Translations under genes and position numbers: made by a program | Source of the DNA: Acetispira formosa (nom. nud.) | GTDB lineage: Bacteria; Desulfobacterota; Desulfarculia; Adiutricales; Adiutricaceae | Direction: 5' to 3' | Assembly (NCBI GenBank): GCA_023525915.1 | Contig: CP026657.1 | Span: forward strand, 2,001,001-2,065,000 | DNA length: 64,000 nt | The notes under the pieces: model-generated | The model's input: only the letters and a program-made list of their open reading frames with translations | What the model was told of the DNA's origin: nothing | The model's database searches: none | Part shown: piece by piece, positions 43,126 to 51,815 of the stretch | Layout: each line of letters begins with the position of its first letter | Numbering within the stretch: position 1 is the first letter of the stretch

Positions 43126-43376
43126 AATTATTCTCCTTACTCAAACGAAGCCAGGGACATGACCTGATGATGTTCCGACCGGCTTCAACCGCCGGGGAGG
43201 GAAAACAACAAGTCGACTTTTATTCCAGCCCGAACCGGGCCACCCCCTGTTTTATCTTCCTATCGGCTCCAGTAACCGAGTCCTTTAAGGACTCGGCAGA
43301 CAAGTTTCAATCAAGTCCTTAAAATCAAGCAATCCGGTTCGACGGTTCCAGACATTCCCCGCGGCCCGATTCAATC

Positions 43377-44339
43377 TCAGCGGCCACTGTAGGTAAAACC
43401 GCTGCTCATATCCAGAACGTTCAGTTTAATCACGGTAACCTTGGGCTCACCCGCGGAGCCCCGGGGGGGTTCCTCTACGGTCACCTGGGTCGGCTCAATG
43501 CTGATAATTCGGCCATTCCTGCGCCCGATGCGGTCACCCTGGCGCAGAATATAGCTGGACCCGACCCCGTCTTCAAATGAAGCCAGGGCTGATCCGCCGC
43601 GCCCGGAAATTGAAGTGATGGCCACTAATTTCAACTGGCTCAGTTCCAGCCTTAGAATGGGAGGCAACTTGGCTTCTTCGTCCGGATCAATTTGATCCCC
43701 CTCCTCCTCAGGTTTGCCCCGTACTTCTTTTATGGGCATGAAGGGGTCATAAAGCCGCGCTATGTTATAATTATAATTAGCCAGATTTTCCTTGTGCCAC
43801 TGTTCAAGGGCCTCAAAAAGCGCTTTCTGTTCAGGACTGACAGCTTCATCAACCACAGATTCCACCGCGACAGGAGCTTCGCTCCGCAAAGGCGGCAAAG
43901 GCGCTGTGGAACTGGCCGCAGCCGGAGCGGCAGCCTCAGCCGGCGGCGTCGGAGGGGCTTGGGCCACTGACGCGGCCGGAATCATTTCAGTCTGCTGAGC
44001 GGCGGAACTATCGGCCGGAGCGGAAGCTACGGAGCCGGAACCGTGCGTCACGTCGATCACTTCTATCTTCATTTCTTCTGCCGGGGGCTGATCAGCCGGG
44101 ACAGCCATGGCGTGAGCCGGATTGGTGGTGGAGCCGGAACCGGTTTTAACCTCCACATCAAACTTCAACCCTGAGGGCGCGAGAGCGGCTTTGACGTCAC
44201 CGGGCTTGGGTTTGCCGCCCAGACTTTTCTCATCATCCGCCGCCGCCGTCGGGACAAAAGCCAAAGTCAGGGCACAGACCATAATGGCGATCCACGCGAC
44301 CGGCCGGATAGACTTCAATATTTTGGGAATATTCAACAT
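43377..44339 (-). CDS. pilP: Type IV pilus assembly protein PilP
   Basis: A 320-residue protein with an N-terminal signal or anchor (WIAIMVCALTLAFVPTAAA), a long Pro/Ala/Ser-rich disordered linker (about 35-160), and a C-terminal PilP domain (about 180-320) with NYNIARLYDPFMPI, then SQLKLVAITSISGRGGSALA, and LRQGDRIGRRNGRIISIEPT. It links the PilMNO inner membrane complex to the secretin. It is longer than usual because of the linker and lacks an evident lipobox. There are 251 bp to pilQ without a gene. Confidence 0.88.
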   Translation of the reverse strand: MLNIPKILKSIRPVAWIAIMVCALTLAFVPTAAADDEKSLGGKPKPGDVKAALAPSGLKFDVEVKTGSGSTTNPAHAMAVPADQPPAEEMKIEVIDVTHGSGSVASAPADSSAAQQTEMIPAASVAQAPPTPPAEAAAPAAASSTAPLPPLRSEAPVAVESVVDEAVSPEQKALFEALEQWHKENLANYNYNIARLYDPFMPIKEVRGKPEEEGDQIDPDEEAKLPPILRLELSQLKLVAITSISGRGGSALASFEDGVGSSYILRQGDRIGRRNGRIISIEPTQVTVEEPPRGSAGEPKVTVIKLNVLDMSSGFTYSGR

Positions 44340-44359
44340 AAGCCGTCCGATTCCATGCC

Positions 44360-45007
44360 TTACTTCTTAGGGGTTGTTTGGGCCGTAATCTCGGCCTCGG
44401 TCAGCGACCTGTAGGTGCTGCCCGAACATTTCACTGAAATATGCAGGACTTCCCTCTTTTCGTCCACCATCTTGGCTGAACCGATACTGACATCGGTGAT
44501 ATTAACGATGCGATCCATACGGCTGAAATCATACAGGAAAGTCAGAACGGTCAGGAATTCGCCCTCCAGATTCATGGTGAAAGGAATTTCCGCATAATTG
44601 TCCCGGATTACTGCCGGCAGCTTGGGAGCGAACAGAGTCACCCCATCGGTGAGGCCGGCCTGAGCCCCAATTTCAGAGACCATCTGCACCAGCCTGGGCA
44701 TTTCATTTTCCGACGGCAGATATTTCTGCATATACAGGTAGGCGTCTTCAATGGGTACGCTCAAAGCCTCCACAGCCTGATGCTTCTTCAGAGAGCCTTC
44801 CTGGGTCTTAATATCCGCCGCCGTCTGCTCTATGGAACTTTCCTTCTCGGCCGCTTCTTCACTGTAAGGCAGATAAAACAGAAAATAGAATAAAAAGCAA
44901 AGCAGAAAGCCGACGCCGACTATCACGCCGATCTGGGCGGTTCTGGGAAGCTTGGCCGCTGAATCAACAATATCTGGCTTATTCTTTTTTACCGGCGCTT
45001 TGGCCAC
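44360..45007 (-). CDS. pilO: Type IV pilus assembly protein PilO
   Basis: A 215-residue protein: a short cytoplasmic start, one membrane segment (about 25-48: AQIGVIVGVGFLLCFLFYFLFYLP), a coiled-coil (EKESSIEQTAADIKTQEGSLKKH) and a ferredoxin-like periplasmic domain including YAEIPFTMNLEGEFLTVLTFLYDFSRMDRIVNI. The start is GTG with ataaggagtaagct. It pairs with PilN. A decayed repeat B lies between it and pilN. Confidence 0.93.
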   Translation of the reverse strand: MAKAPVKKNKPDIVDSAAKLPRTAQIGVIVGVGFLLCFLFYFLFYLPYSEEAAEKESSIEQTAADIKTQEGSLKKHQAVEALSVPIEDAYLYMQKYLPSENEMPRLVQMVSEIGAQAGLTDGVTLFAPKLPAVIRDNYAEIPFTMNLEGEFLTVLTFLYDFSRMDRIVNITDVSIGSAKMVDEKREVLHISVKCSGSTYRSLTEAEITAQTTPKK

Positions 45008-45029
45008 AGCTTACTCCTTATAAATATTT

Positions 45030-45130
45030 GCGAGCCACCCGTTTGGCCACAAAACCAGTCACGGACTCTCAGCCGGCCTATGGGTTGACCGACTATTATA
45101 AAACCGATCGGTCCGGAGTCTTCACGATGA
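45030..45130. repeat. Decayed repeat B inside the pil operon
   Basis: The segment aaaaccagtcac, then ctatgggttgaccgactatt, matches the right half of repeat B with several changes. It occupies the pilN-pilO gap. Confidence 0.5.
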
Positions 45131-45137
45131 AGTCCGC

Positions 45138-45833
45138 CTACAATGCCTTTCCGCTTTTAGTCGCGTTCGATTTAATGTTAGCCACCAGATTTGGCGCGGC
45201 CGCCTCCACCACCTTGATCATCTCTTCGCGTGACGGCAGGCCCAATTCCGGCATTCCTTCATCCAAAACGACAGGCTCAGGGAAAACTGTTTGCGCGGTT
45301 ATTTTGAATCTGGTCAGGCTGACCTGATTTATGACCATGTTTTGGGCTATCTCCATCAGGTTGACGCTATTGCGGTCAATATAGGTGGCCCCTTCCAGCT
45401 TCGACAGAAACTGGCTGATCACTTCCTTATCCTTGGAAATGCCTTCAATGGTTAGAAGACCCTTGTTGTGGGTCAGATTCAAAAGCCAGGCGCTGCCCTG
45501 CGGCAAAAGGTCATCCAGTTCCACCAAGAGACGGGTAAGATCCCGGCGGCGTTCTTCCAACTGTATTATAGCTTCCAGCTGCTGCCATTTCTTGACAGTG
45601 GATGCGGTTATGCGTCCGGCGTCATTAACCTGTTTCCGCACAGCGGTCAGCCGGCTTTGCTGCTGGGATAATTCACTCTCCAGATTCTCAAGGTTGAGAT
45701 CCATGATGTTGGATTTAAAAGAAAATAGCCCGGCTATCATAACAAGCAGGAATAATCCAAGTGCGGCCAGGAAAACCTGACCTTTTCGTCTTTGCCTGAA
45801 AGCGCTGATAGGCAGAAGGTTAATGGTGATCAT
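45138..45833 (-). CDS. pilN: Type IV pilus assembly protein PilN
   Basis: A 231-residue protein. The start MITINLLPISAFRQRRKGQ carries the conserved INLLP motif that binds PilM. One membrane segment follows (about 22-42), then a coiled coil (LENLESELSQQQSRLTAVRKQVNDA) and the periplasmic domain with GSAWLLNLTHNKGLLTIEG. Its start overlaps the pilM stop by 4 bp. Confidence 0.94.
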   Translation of the reverse strand: MITINLLPISAFRQRRKGQVFLAALGLFLLVMIAGLFSFKSNIMDLNLENLESELSQQQSRLTAVRKQVNDAGRITASTVKKWQQLEAIIQLEERRRDLTRLLVELDDLLPQGSAWLLNLTHNKGLLTIEGISKDKEVISQFLSKLEGATYIDRNSVNLMEIAQNMVINQVSLTRFKITAQTVFPEPVVLDEGMPELGLPSREEMIKVVEAAAPNLVANIKSNATKSGKAL

Positions 45834-46879
45834 TCGACTTCCACCTTTCTCAAGGCCAGACCGAAACTGACCGCCAACTGGGGTCCTATATATTCCAGAT
45901 ATTCTTGATCGTATTTTTTGGCGTTGTAGTTGGTGCTGGTGAGCGGATTGAGCCGTTCCACACGAATTCCGAAATATTTCTCGAATTCTTCAGGGAGCTG
46001 CCGGAGCAGGCTGCTGCCGCCGGACAGATAAATGGCTGTAGGCCGAAACAGCGAATCTTCAGCTCTGGCGGAGTCAAGCACCCGCTCCACAGCCGCTATC
46101 CAGTTGCCCACGGCCCTGTCCACCGCGTCCGCCACTTCTCCGGGGTTGGGGGCTTCCATGGAGCCAAACTTCACGGCTTCAGCATCAGCCATATCCATAT
46201 CGAAAATAGAGGCGATTTCATTGGTCAGATATTGCCCGCCGCCCGGCTCATCCTTGATGATCATCGGCAGCCCGTTATGCAAAACCGTAATATTCAGCAT
46301 GTTGGCGCCAATATCGGCCAGAACCACGTTATCGTGCTGATCCGGATGCAGAAAGTCATAGGCGTTAAACAGAGCCAGACCATCAACGTCAATGACCGCC
46401 GGTTTGAGTTTGGCCAGGCTGATGGCTTCCATATAGTTCTGAACCACACTTTTTTTGGCGGCCACCAGAAGAACGACCATATGGTTATCGAGAGGGGAAG
46501 TTTCCAGAATATGGTAAGAAACGTTGACATCGTTGATAGCGAAAGGAATATATTGCTCGGCCTCTTCCATGACGGCTTTCTTGAGGCTGTCGCCGCTCAT
46601 GACCGGCATGATGATTTTTTTAACAATAATAGAGTCGCCGCTGACGGAGGTGGAAACATACTTGCCCGTAAGCTTGGAGCGGGCCACTAAATTTTTCATG
46701 GCCTGGCTGATGGCTGTTCTGGCCGGGGCGGGATTGTCTTCCCATTCCAGCACCACATCATTGGGCAGCTGAGACATGCCCAAACCGAGGAGGGTGGCCC
46801 TGCCAGCCTTGATATTGCCCAGCATCACCACTTTGGCCGCGTAGGAGCCTATATCTATGCCCAAAACATGGATCGCCAT
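45830..46879 (-). CDS. pilM: Type IV pilus assembly ATPase-like protein PilM
   Basis: A 349-residue actin-fold cytoplasmic protein. The start at 46879 gives MAIHVLGIDIGSYAAKVVML, the usual first nucleotide-binding segment. Others are MEEAEQYIPFAINDVNVSYHIL, VLADIGANMLNITVLHNGLP, FDMDMADAEAVKFG and IYLSGGSSLLRQLPEEF. It binds the INLLP tail of PilN. An in-frame extension to 47023 exists but encodes an atypical sequence and overlaps a structured leader. Confidence 0.94.
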   Translation of the reverse strand: MAIHVLGIDIGSYAAKVVMLGNIKAGRATLLGLGMSQLPNDVVLEWEDNPAPARTAISQAMKNLVARSKLTGKYVSTSVSGDSIIVKKIIMPVMSGDSLKKAVMEEAEQYIPFAINDVNVSYHILETSPLDNHMVVLLVAAKKSVVQNYMEAISLAKLKPAVIDVDGLALFNAYDFLHPDQHDNVVLADIGANMLNITVLHNGLPMIIKDEPGGGQYLTNEIASIFDMDMADAEAVKFGSMEAPNPGEVADAVDRAVGNWIAAVERVLDSARAEDSLFRPTAIYLSGGSSLLRQLPEEFEKYFGIRVERLNPLTSTNYNAKKYDQEYLEYIGPQLAVSFGLALRKVEVE

Positions 46880-46944
46880 GAATTTAACTTTCCATCCGGT
46901 AGTTTCTTGGCCCCGGCCATTCGGCCCGGCCCGTTTAAACCGCA

Positions 46945-47113
46945 TTGACAGCTCTTGGACTTTCAGCTGTCCGGCTGCGACAAGTGGCTGCCGGCCGATC
47001 GCCGTACGACCGGCAGCGCACATCGTGCGAGGCGCTTTCCGCGCCTTGCGCCGTCTCCATGCCGGTCGTGCCCTTCGGCGATGAAGTCAGCCTGACTGCG
47101 GGGATCTCCGCAG
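46945..47113 (-). promoter_or_regulatory. Structured leader upstream of pilM
   Basis: This gap is dense in hairpins. A 12-bp stem (47004-47015 with 47060-47071, gtacgaccggca against tgccggtcgtgc) closes two small hairpins (47017-47029 with loop atc; 47031-47045, ggcgc and gcgcc), a three-way junction. Flanking hairpins are gacagct/agctgtc (about 46948-46973) and ctgcgg/ccgcag (about 47096-47113). It could be a cis-acting RNA of the pil operon. It does not match the c-di-GMP-I consensus as I know it. Confidence 0.5.
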
Positions 47114-47223
47114 CCTCAACCCGAAAGCCCGCGATGGGCGTCAGAATTACTGCTTCGGATTGAACTGTTCAAGACGGCGTGACCATCTCCAAAGTAGATA
47201 GCCAGCCGTTCCAAATCCAGGAT

Positions 47224-47427
47224 TCAGGAGTTGTCGGCGAAGATCTTATCCTTATCTTCCAACGTGTAACCCAGGGCCAGAATGATTTTGCGCATTGTTT
47301 CCATGCGGCAGCTTTTTCCGTTTTCAATGCGGTCAATGGTCAGGGGGGAGACGCCCGCCTTACGGGCCAGTTCGGCCTTGCTCATTAAAAGCTGTTCCCT
47401 GATCATCTTCAAAGAGTTGCGTGCCAA
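47224..47427 (-). CDS. Small XRE-family HTH regulator
   Basis: A 67-residue protein that is almost entirely a helix-turn-helix domain: MIREQLLMSKAELARKAGVSPLTIDRIENGKSCRMETMRKIILALGYTLEDKD. It lies 345 bp upstream of pilM on the same strand, and small proteins of this kind are often found at the head of pilMNOPQ in deltaproteobacteria. It may regulate the pilus operon. The next sequence upstream is the inverted-repeat segment starting at 47455. Confidence 0.82.
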   Translation of the reverse strand: MARNSLKMIREQLLMSKAELARKAGVSPLTIDRIENGKSCRMETMRKIILALGYTLEDKDKIFADNS

Positions 47428-47454
47428 TTTCTTTACCTCATTGCTCTGAAGGTG

Positions 47455-48465
47455 ACTTTTACCGGCGCACAGTCAACCAGCCTTGAACAGGCGGCAGGCA
47501 GTGCGCGAGAGTGTTCCAGAAACGATTGTTTACGGCATACTGACTCACACACCGGAGCGGGCTGCAGGTCGTAGTGGGTTGTGTGCCGAAAAAATCCGTG
47601 TTTTGACGATAGGTGCGTCCGCAGACCGGAAATAAATAATACCCGGCTGATAAAGGATTCACCGCCGCAAAGTTTTGCTTCCGGCGGTTACAAACACCGC
47701 CGCACCTCAATGTCCGCTGATCAGTGCCCATTGCTGCGGACAAAATTATTGACGCATCAGGCAGTCCGTTATATCAATTTTCGCTGAAACCGCCAAAGTT
47801 CCTGTTTCAAAATTCAAACACAAGGACTGTCCCGAATAAAATCCCTTCAGATGCTCTTGATTCCCGCCTTCGACAGTTTTAAGCGCCTGAAACAATTTTT
47901 AAAAGGTTTCAACTTTAAAAAATAATCAGCCGGACTACACTCGGACTAAACCCGCCGCCGATGTGAACCTTTCAGCCACATGGGCAACGTGGGCGTCATT
48001 ACAAAAGTTAAACCCTCTTTATTGAGAAAGTATTTACCGCGATCATCCTTGAGATGTGTTTCATTAATAAGAAAGTGTAGCTTACTTCCTCTTATACGTT
48101 GGATTATTTCACCACTTTGAGTCGATAATGTCAAGCTATTTATGCTAATTATGCATAAATTTTAATAACTTGTGCTTCATATAGGGGAGTGGAAGCATTT
48201 CAGATACAACATCTTGGCGCACCGTGGGAGGTCTGGAACAATTTGATTGCGGTATTTTGCCGCGATTCTGATTTTTAGCTGACGCCGCCTCATAAAACAG
48301 ATTATATATCCGATTCGGTGACCCGGCACACTAGCTGGCCGGTTTGAGTTATGGGCCAAATTGTGCCATTATAGGCAGCCAATTAAGAAAGGCTCGTTTC
48401 GCAAAACGTTCTCGCATATTGTCCGCCGCCTGCTCAAGGCAGGTTGACCGTGGGCCGGAAAAAGT
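47455..48465. mobile_element. Gene-poor 1-kb segment with about 70-bp terminal inverted repeats
   Basis: The left end (47455-47524) and the right end (48395-48465) are inverted copies with about 75 % identity by eye, including ccggcgcacagtcaacc against ggttgaccgtgggccgg and ccttgaacaggcggc against gccgcctgctcaagg. Between them I find no convincing gene; the only frame of note is a 62-codon, TTG-initiated one at 47946-48134. It may be a large MITE or an eroded insertion sequence. The outer 20 bp equal repeat F. The right end stops 7 bp before the next ATG. Confidence 0.6.
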
Positions 48466-48471
48466 AATCAT

Positions 48472-49092
48472 ATGCCTAACTTTGAGACCCACATAACCAT
48501 TTCGGCTGTCGGCTCAGCCCTTTTAACCGCCTATGGCACAGCCCGCTTCGGCTGGGACGGGGCCATTCCGTCACTGGCTTTCTTCGCCGGCGCGGCCGGG
48601 GGCATGGTGCCCGACCTGGACAGCAACACCTCCAAGCCCCGGCGGCTGGCCGGGGCTCTGGTGGGTGTATCGGCCGCTGTGGGCATAGCCGGATTCGTAA
48701 CTTCATCCGGGCCCTTCCTCAATCGGCCCTGGACCTGGGCTCCGGCCCTCGGCGCGGCAGCGGCCGCGTTTCTGCTGTTCAATTTCGCCGTTATGGAGCT
48801 GGTGCTGAAAAAACATACCCGTCATCGCGGGCTGTTTCACAGTTTGGCCGTGCCGTTTCTTTATGGAGGCCTCCTGGCCTGCCTGGCCACCCCAAGGGGC
48901 GCCGATACGGCCATAGCGGTGTGGCTTCTGGGCATCTTCGGAGTTCTGAGCCATCTGCTTCTCGACGCGGCGAAAAGTTTGTCGCTCAACCCCCTGAAGC
49001 TGGCCACCGCCGATCTGGCCGCTTCCACCCGCCTATGGCTGGCCACTATGGCCGTAACCCTGGCCGCGTTCATCCGCTTGACCAAAATATAA
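48472..49092 (+). CDS. YdjM/DUF457-type membrane metal-dependent hydrolase
   Basis: A 206-residue protein with about six membrane segments. The start MPNFETHITISAVGSALLTA, the motif MVPDLDSNTSKPRRL and the HTRHRGLFHSLAVPFLYGG segment give the conserved His and Asp metal-site residues of the YdjM family. In E. coli ydjM is LexA controlled; the actual reaction is unknown. No good ribosome binding site is visible, since the upstream bases belong to the inverted repeat. Confidence 0.85.
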   Translation: MPNFETHITISAVGSALLTAYGTARFGWDGAIPSLAFFAGAAGGMVPDLDSNTSKPRRLAGALVGVSAAVGIAGFVTSSGPFLNRPWTWAPALGAAAAAFLLFNFAVMELVLKKHTRHRGLFHSLAVPFLYGGLLACLATPRGADTAIAVWLLGIFGVLSHLLLDAAKSLSLNPLKLATADLAASTRLWLATMAVTLAAFIRLTKI

Positions 49093-49128
49093 AAAGCGCC
49101 GGATCCCCTGATGAAAACCGGCGCTTTT
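49092..49128. terminator. Bidirectional terminator
   Basis: Stem aaaagcgccgg and ccggcgctttt with a 15-nt loop separates the converging ydjM-like and TonB-like genes. Confidence 0.8.
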
Positions 49129-49152
49129 CGGATTTGACTGAATAAAACCCGC

Positions 49153-49998
49153 TCAGCCCCCCCGACGCAGGTCGTTCGAACTGAAACGGAAAGCCGGAGT
49201 ATCGGCCCGGCCGCCAAAAACGTCAGGCAGGGGCGGAAAAGGTGAAGACAGCATAACCGCCCGTTTTACTGAATCGTCGTACTCGGCGTTGCCGCTGGGC
49301 TGGCTCAGGCGGCTGGCCGACACGCTTCCGTTTGGCTCTATGGTAATCTGATAAATAGCAGATAAATCTGATAAGGGGGCATTGGCCGGAGCTATCCAGT
49401 TTTTACTGACCTTATCGCGAATATCGCTGTAATATCTGGCCTTGACCGGATCAAGGTCGGCTCCTTTCTGTGCCGCGCCGTAGCTGTCGCCGCTGTCAGT
49501 CCGGCCCTGGCCGCGTTGTGCGGTGGTGAGGGCCGCTATTCTTTGCTGAATAAGCGTGTCAATGTCATCAGCCTTCTTTATTGGCTTTTTTATCGGCGGC
49601 GGCTTCCGGGTGTCCTTGATGATAGCCGGCCCATCCTTATCCTTCAGCACTTTGGAGCCGATCGGGATCAATTCAGCCCCGACATTCTGGGATACCTCCG
49701 ATTCATCAATAATCGGGAGCTTTTCAATTGATTCAAGAACCACGTCAGACTTTTCTGAGAAATCCACTGGCCCGATCTTTTCAATAGCAAGCTCTGAAGA
49801 GATCCGGCCATCGAAGAGCTGAAAGGTGACAATATTCTCCGTTTGCAGCCGCTTTTCAGATTCAAAAGCCGGAATGACAAACAAGAAAACCCAGGAGCCC
49901 AGAATGTGCAGGCCTAGAGAGATAAACAGTGCCGCGCCCAGAATTTTTTCCGGGCCGTAATAGCTGTTTTCATAAGGCCTGATGCTGTTTTTTGCCAT
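49153..49998 (-). CDS. TonB/TolA-like protein, paralogue 1
   Basis: A 281-residue protein starting MAKNSIRPYENSYYGPEKILG at 49998. One membrane anchor (about 20-42), a periplasmic linker with KKPIKKADDIDTLIQQRIAAL, and a C-terminal TonB/TolA domain (about 190-281) with KARYYSDIRDKVSKNWIAPA, then YQITIEPNGSVSASRL and SSPFPPLPDVFGG. It transmits proton motive force from ExbB/ExbD-like motors to the outer membrane. The anchor and the C-terminus are nearly identical to paralogues 2 and 3. It lies 16 bp after paralogue 2. Confidence 0.88.
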   Translation of the reverse strand: MAKNSIRPYENSYYGPEKILGAALFISLGLHILGSWVFLFVIPAFESEKRLQTENIVTFQLFDGRISSELAIEKIGPVDFSEKSDVVLESIEKLPIIDESEVSQNVGAELIPIGSKVLKDKDGPAIIKDTRKPPPIKKPIKKADDIDTLIQQRIAALTTAQRGQGRTDSGDSYGAAQKGADLDPVKARYYSDIRDKVSKNWIAPANAPLSDLSAIYQITIEPNGSVSASRLSQPSGNAEYDDSVKRAVMLSSPFPPLPDVFGGRADTPAFRFSSNDLRRGG

Positions 49999-50014
49999 AA
50001 TGCCAACCTGACTG

Positions 50015-50584
50015 TCAATCGCCCTGAAGCATGTCTCCCGACCTGAAGCGGAGGGCCGGATGATCGGCTTTGCCGCCAAAAACGGCGGGCAAGGGCGGAA
50101 AGGGTGAAGACTGTTCAATCGCTATTTCAACAGTTTTATCGTATTCAATATTACCGCTTGACTGCCTTATATGGCTGGTCGACACGGTTCCGTCCGGCTC
50201 TATGGTCAGCTGGTAGGTAACAGACAAGCCAGATGGCGGGGCACTGGCCGGAGCCCGCCAGTTCCTGCTGATTTTATCACGAATATCAGTATAATACCGG
50301 ACCATTTCCGGCTCAAGCCGCATTCCACCCCTGGCGTCTTCATAACTTTCGCTCCAACTCTGTGCTCCAGAAGCAGGCTCAAAGGAAAAAGGAGTGTCCA
50401 GTATATGAAGAATGATTATATTCCCTGTTTTAACTTGCTTTTCAGTCTCATACGCGGGAATGGCGAACACGAAAATCCAGGGAACCAGAATGTGCAGGCC
50501 CAGGGAGATGAGCAGCGCCGCGCCCAGAATTTTTTCCGGGCCGTAATAGCTGTTTTTATAAAGTCTGATGCTGCCTCTTACCAT
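50015..50584 (-). CDS. TonB/TolA-like protein, short paralogue 2
   Basis: A 189-residue protein starting MVRGSIRLYKNSYYGPEKIL at 50584, with the same anchor and C-terminal domain as its neighbours (VRYYTDIRDKISRNWRAPAS, SSPFPPLPAVFGGKADHPAL). The linker is reduced to about 50 residues, too short to cross the periplasm in a normal TonB mode unless the periplasm is narrow or it works at the inner membrane. A terminator upstream (50783) separates it from paralogue 3. Confidence 0.85.
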   Translation of the reverse strand: MVRGSIRLYKNSYYGPEKILGAALLISLGLHILVPWIFVFAIPAYETEKQVKTGNIIILHILDTPFSFEPASGAQSWSESYEDARGGMRLEPEMVRYYTDIRDKISRNWRAPASAPPSGLSVTYQLTIEPDGTVSTSHIRQSSGNIEYDKTVEIAIEQSSPFPPLPAVFGGKADHPALRFRSGDMLQGD

Positions 50585-50782
50585 AGTGCCAACTTGACTG
50601 AAGCAAACGGCCAAGCGCACATATTCGACTGCCGCCAAAGCCGCCTGAAAAAATTCATCTCCACAAAAACAGCCTGCCCAGACAGGCCGAATTTTCAATG
50701 ATTACATTTCTATTTTATTCAGAATCACAGTTTCGTCAACCGAGATACCCGGCCAATGGCCTCATCTACCGGGTTTAAATGT

Positions 50783-50811
50783 AAAAAGCGCCGGAAAATC
50801 CGACGCTTTTT
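50783..50811 (-). terminator. Terminator between TonB-like paralogues 3 and 2
   Basis: Stem aaaaagcg-ccgga and tccg-acgcttttt with T-rich flank on the minus strand. It separates exbB-exbD-paralogue 3 from the two downstream paralogues. Confidence 0.75.
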
Positions 50812-50840
50812 CTTTTTCATAAATAAAAAATCAAAGCCGC

Positions 50841-51788
50841 TCAGCCGCCCTGACGCATGTCACTCAACCCGAAGCGTAATGCGGGGGTATCGGCCTTGCC
50901 GCCAAAAACGGCGGGCAGCGGCGGAAAAGGCGAAGACTGCTTGACCGCTCTTTCAACAGAAAGGTCATAGTCGGTATTGCCGCTGGAGGTACGCAGACGA
51001 CTGTTCGAGACCCGGCCATCCGGCTCTATCCTGATCTGATAGACGGCCGAGAGGTTAGAGGACAACGCGCTGGCCGGGGCGACCCAGTTTTTGCTGACGA
51101 TATCCCGAATATGGCTGTAATACCGGGCTTTTTCGGGATCGAGCCGTTCGCCCTGAGTCGCGCCGCCGTAACTTTCGCTGCTCTCACCCTGGCCCTGCCC
51201 CTGGCTTTTGGCAATATTCATGATACGCTGATTGATGAGGTCATCAGTATTGTCAGCGGCTGTTTTGCGCTCCAACTCCCTCAGGCGCTTGTTGATCTGC
51301 GAATCAAGGCTCGGCTGGGCCGGCTGCGTCTTCTTGGGGGGTGGAGTCTCCTGTTTTTTAGGCGGCGGAGTCACCTTGGGGGGCGGCGTTTCAGTCTTTT
51401 TAATGACCGGCGGCTCCTCCGGCGGCTTGGGGGCTATGGGTATAACATCCGCCGGGGCGGTCACCAGCGGCTCCGGGTCATTGGGGATTGGAGCAGGGCT
51501 GGGCTCCGGCGGCGCGGGCGGAACCTCCACAACATCAGGCCCCTTCAGATCCGGGTTGACCTTCATCGCCGGCGCGGCCGGGGCCGGCGGAGCGACGCTG
51601 CCCAAAAGCTGAACCGTTATAATGTTTTCCACCTTATCCTTCTTGGAGGATTCATAAGCCGGAATAACATATAAAAATACCCATGAGGCCAGCACATGCA
51701 GCCCCAGGGAGATGAACAGCGCCACGCCCAGAATTTTTTCCAGGCTGAAAGCGCTGCCTTCATATGGTCTGATACTATTTTTTGCCAT
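50841..51788 (-). CDS. TonB/TolA-like protein, long paralogue 3
   Basis: A 315-residue protein, MAKNSIRPYEGSAFSLEKIL, with an anchor at about 18-42, a Pro/Lys-rich periplasm-spanning linker (about 70-185, e.g. TPPPKVTPPPKKQETPPPKK), a coiled segment and the TonB/TolA C-terminal domain (about 225-315) with ARYYSHIRDIVSKNWVAPAS and SSPFPPLPAVFGGKADTPAL. It is the standard-sized member and directly follows exbD, so it is probably the principal energy transducer. Confidence 0.92.
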   Translation of the reverse strand: MAKNSIRPYEGSAFSLEKILGVALFISLGLHVLASWVFLYVIPAYESSKKDKVENIITVQLLGSVAPPAPAAPAMKVNPDLKGPDVVEVPPAPPEPSPAPIPNDPEPLVTAPADVIPIAPKPPEEPPVIKKTETPPPKVTPPPKKQETPPPKKTQPAQPSLDSQINKRLRELERKTAADNTDDLINQRIMNIAKSQGQGQGESSESYGGATQGERLDPEKARYYSHIRDIVSKNWVAPASALSSNLSAVYQIRIEPDGRVSNSRLRTSSGNTDYDLSVERAVKQSSPFPPLPAVFGGKADTPALRFGLSDMRQGG

Positions 51789-51815
51789 AATAATCCAGCA
51801 ATTCTAAGCGTTGCC

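Noticed and set aside
46880..47023. N-terminal extension of PilM by 48 residues
   Set aside because: The extension is unlike known PilM starts, which begin directly with the GIDIG motif region. The DNA looks like a structured leader.
46945..47113. c-di-GMP-I riboswitch upstream of pilM
   Set aside because: The conserved core sequences expected around the ligand (such as the gacgcaaagcc segment) are not present.
47946..48134. TTG-initiated 62-codon frame in the 47.5-48.5 kb segment
   Set aside because: No ribosome binding site, no recognised domain and a position inside a non-coding inverted-repeat element. It could be a remnant but I cannot support it as a gene.
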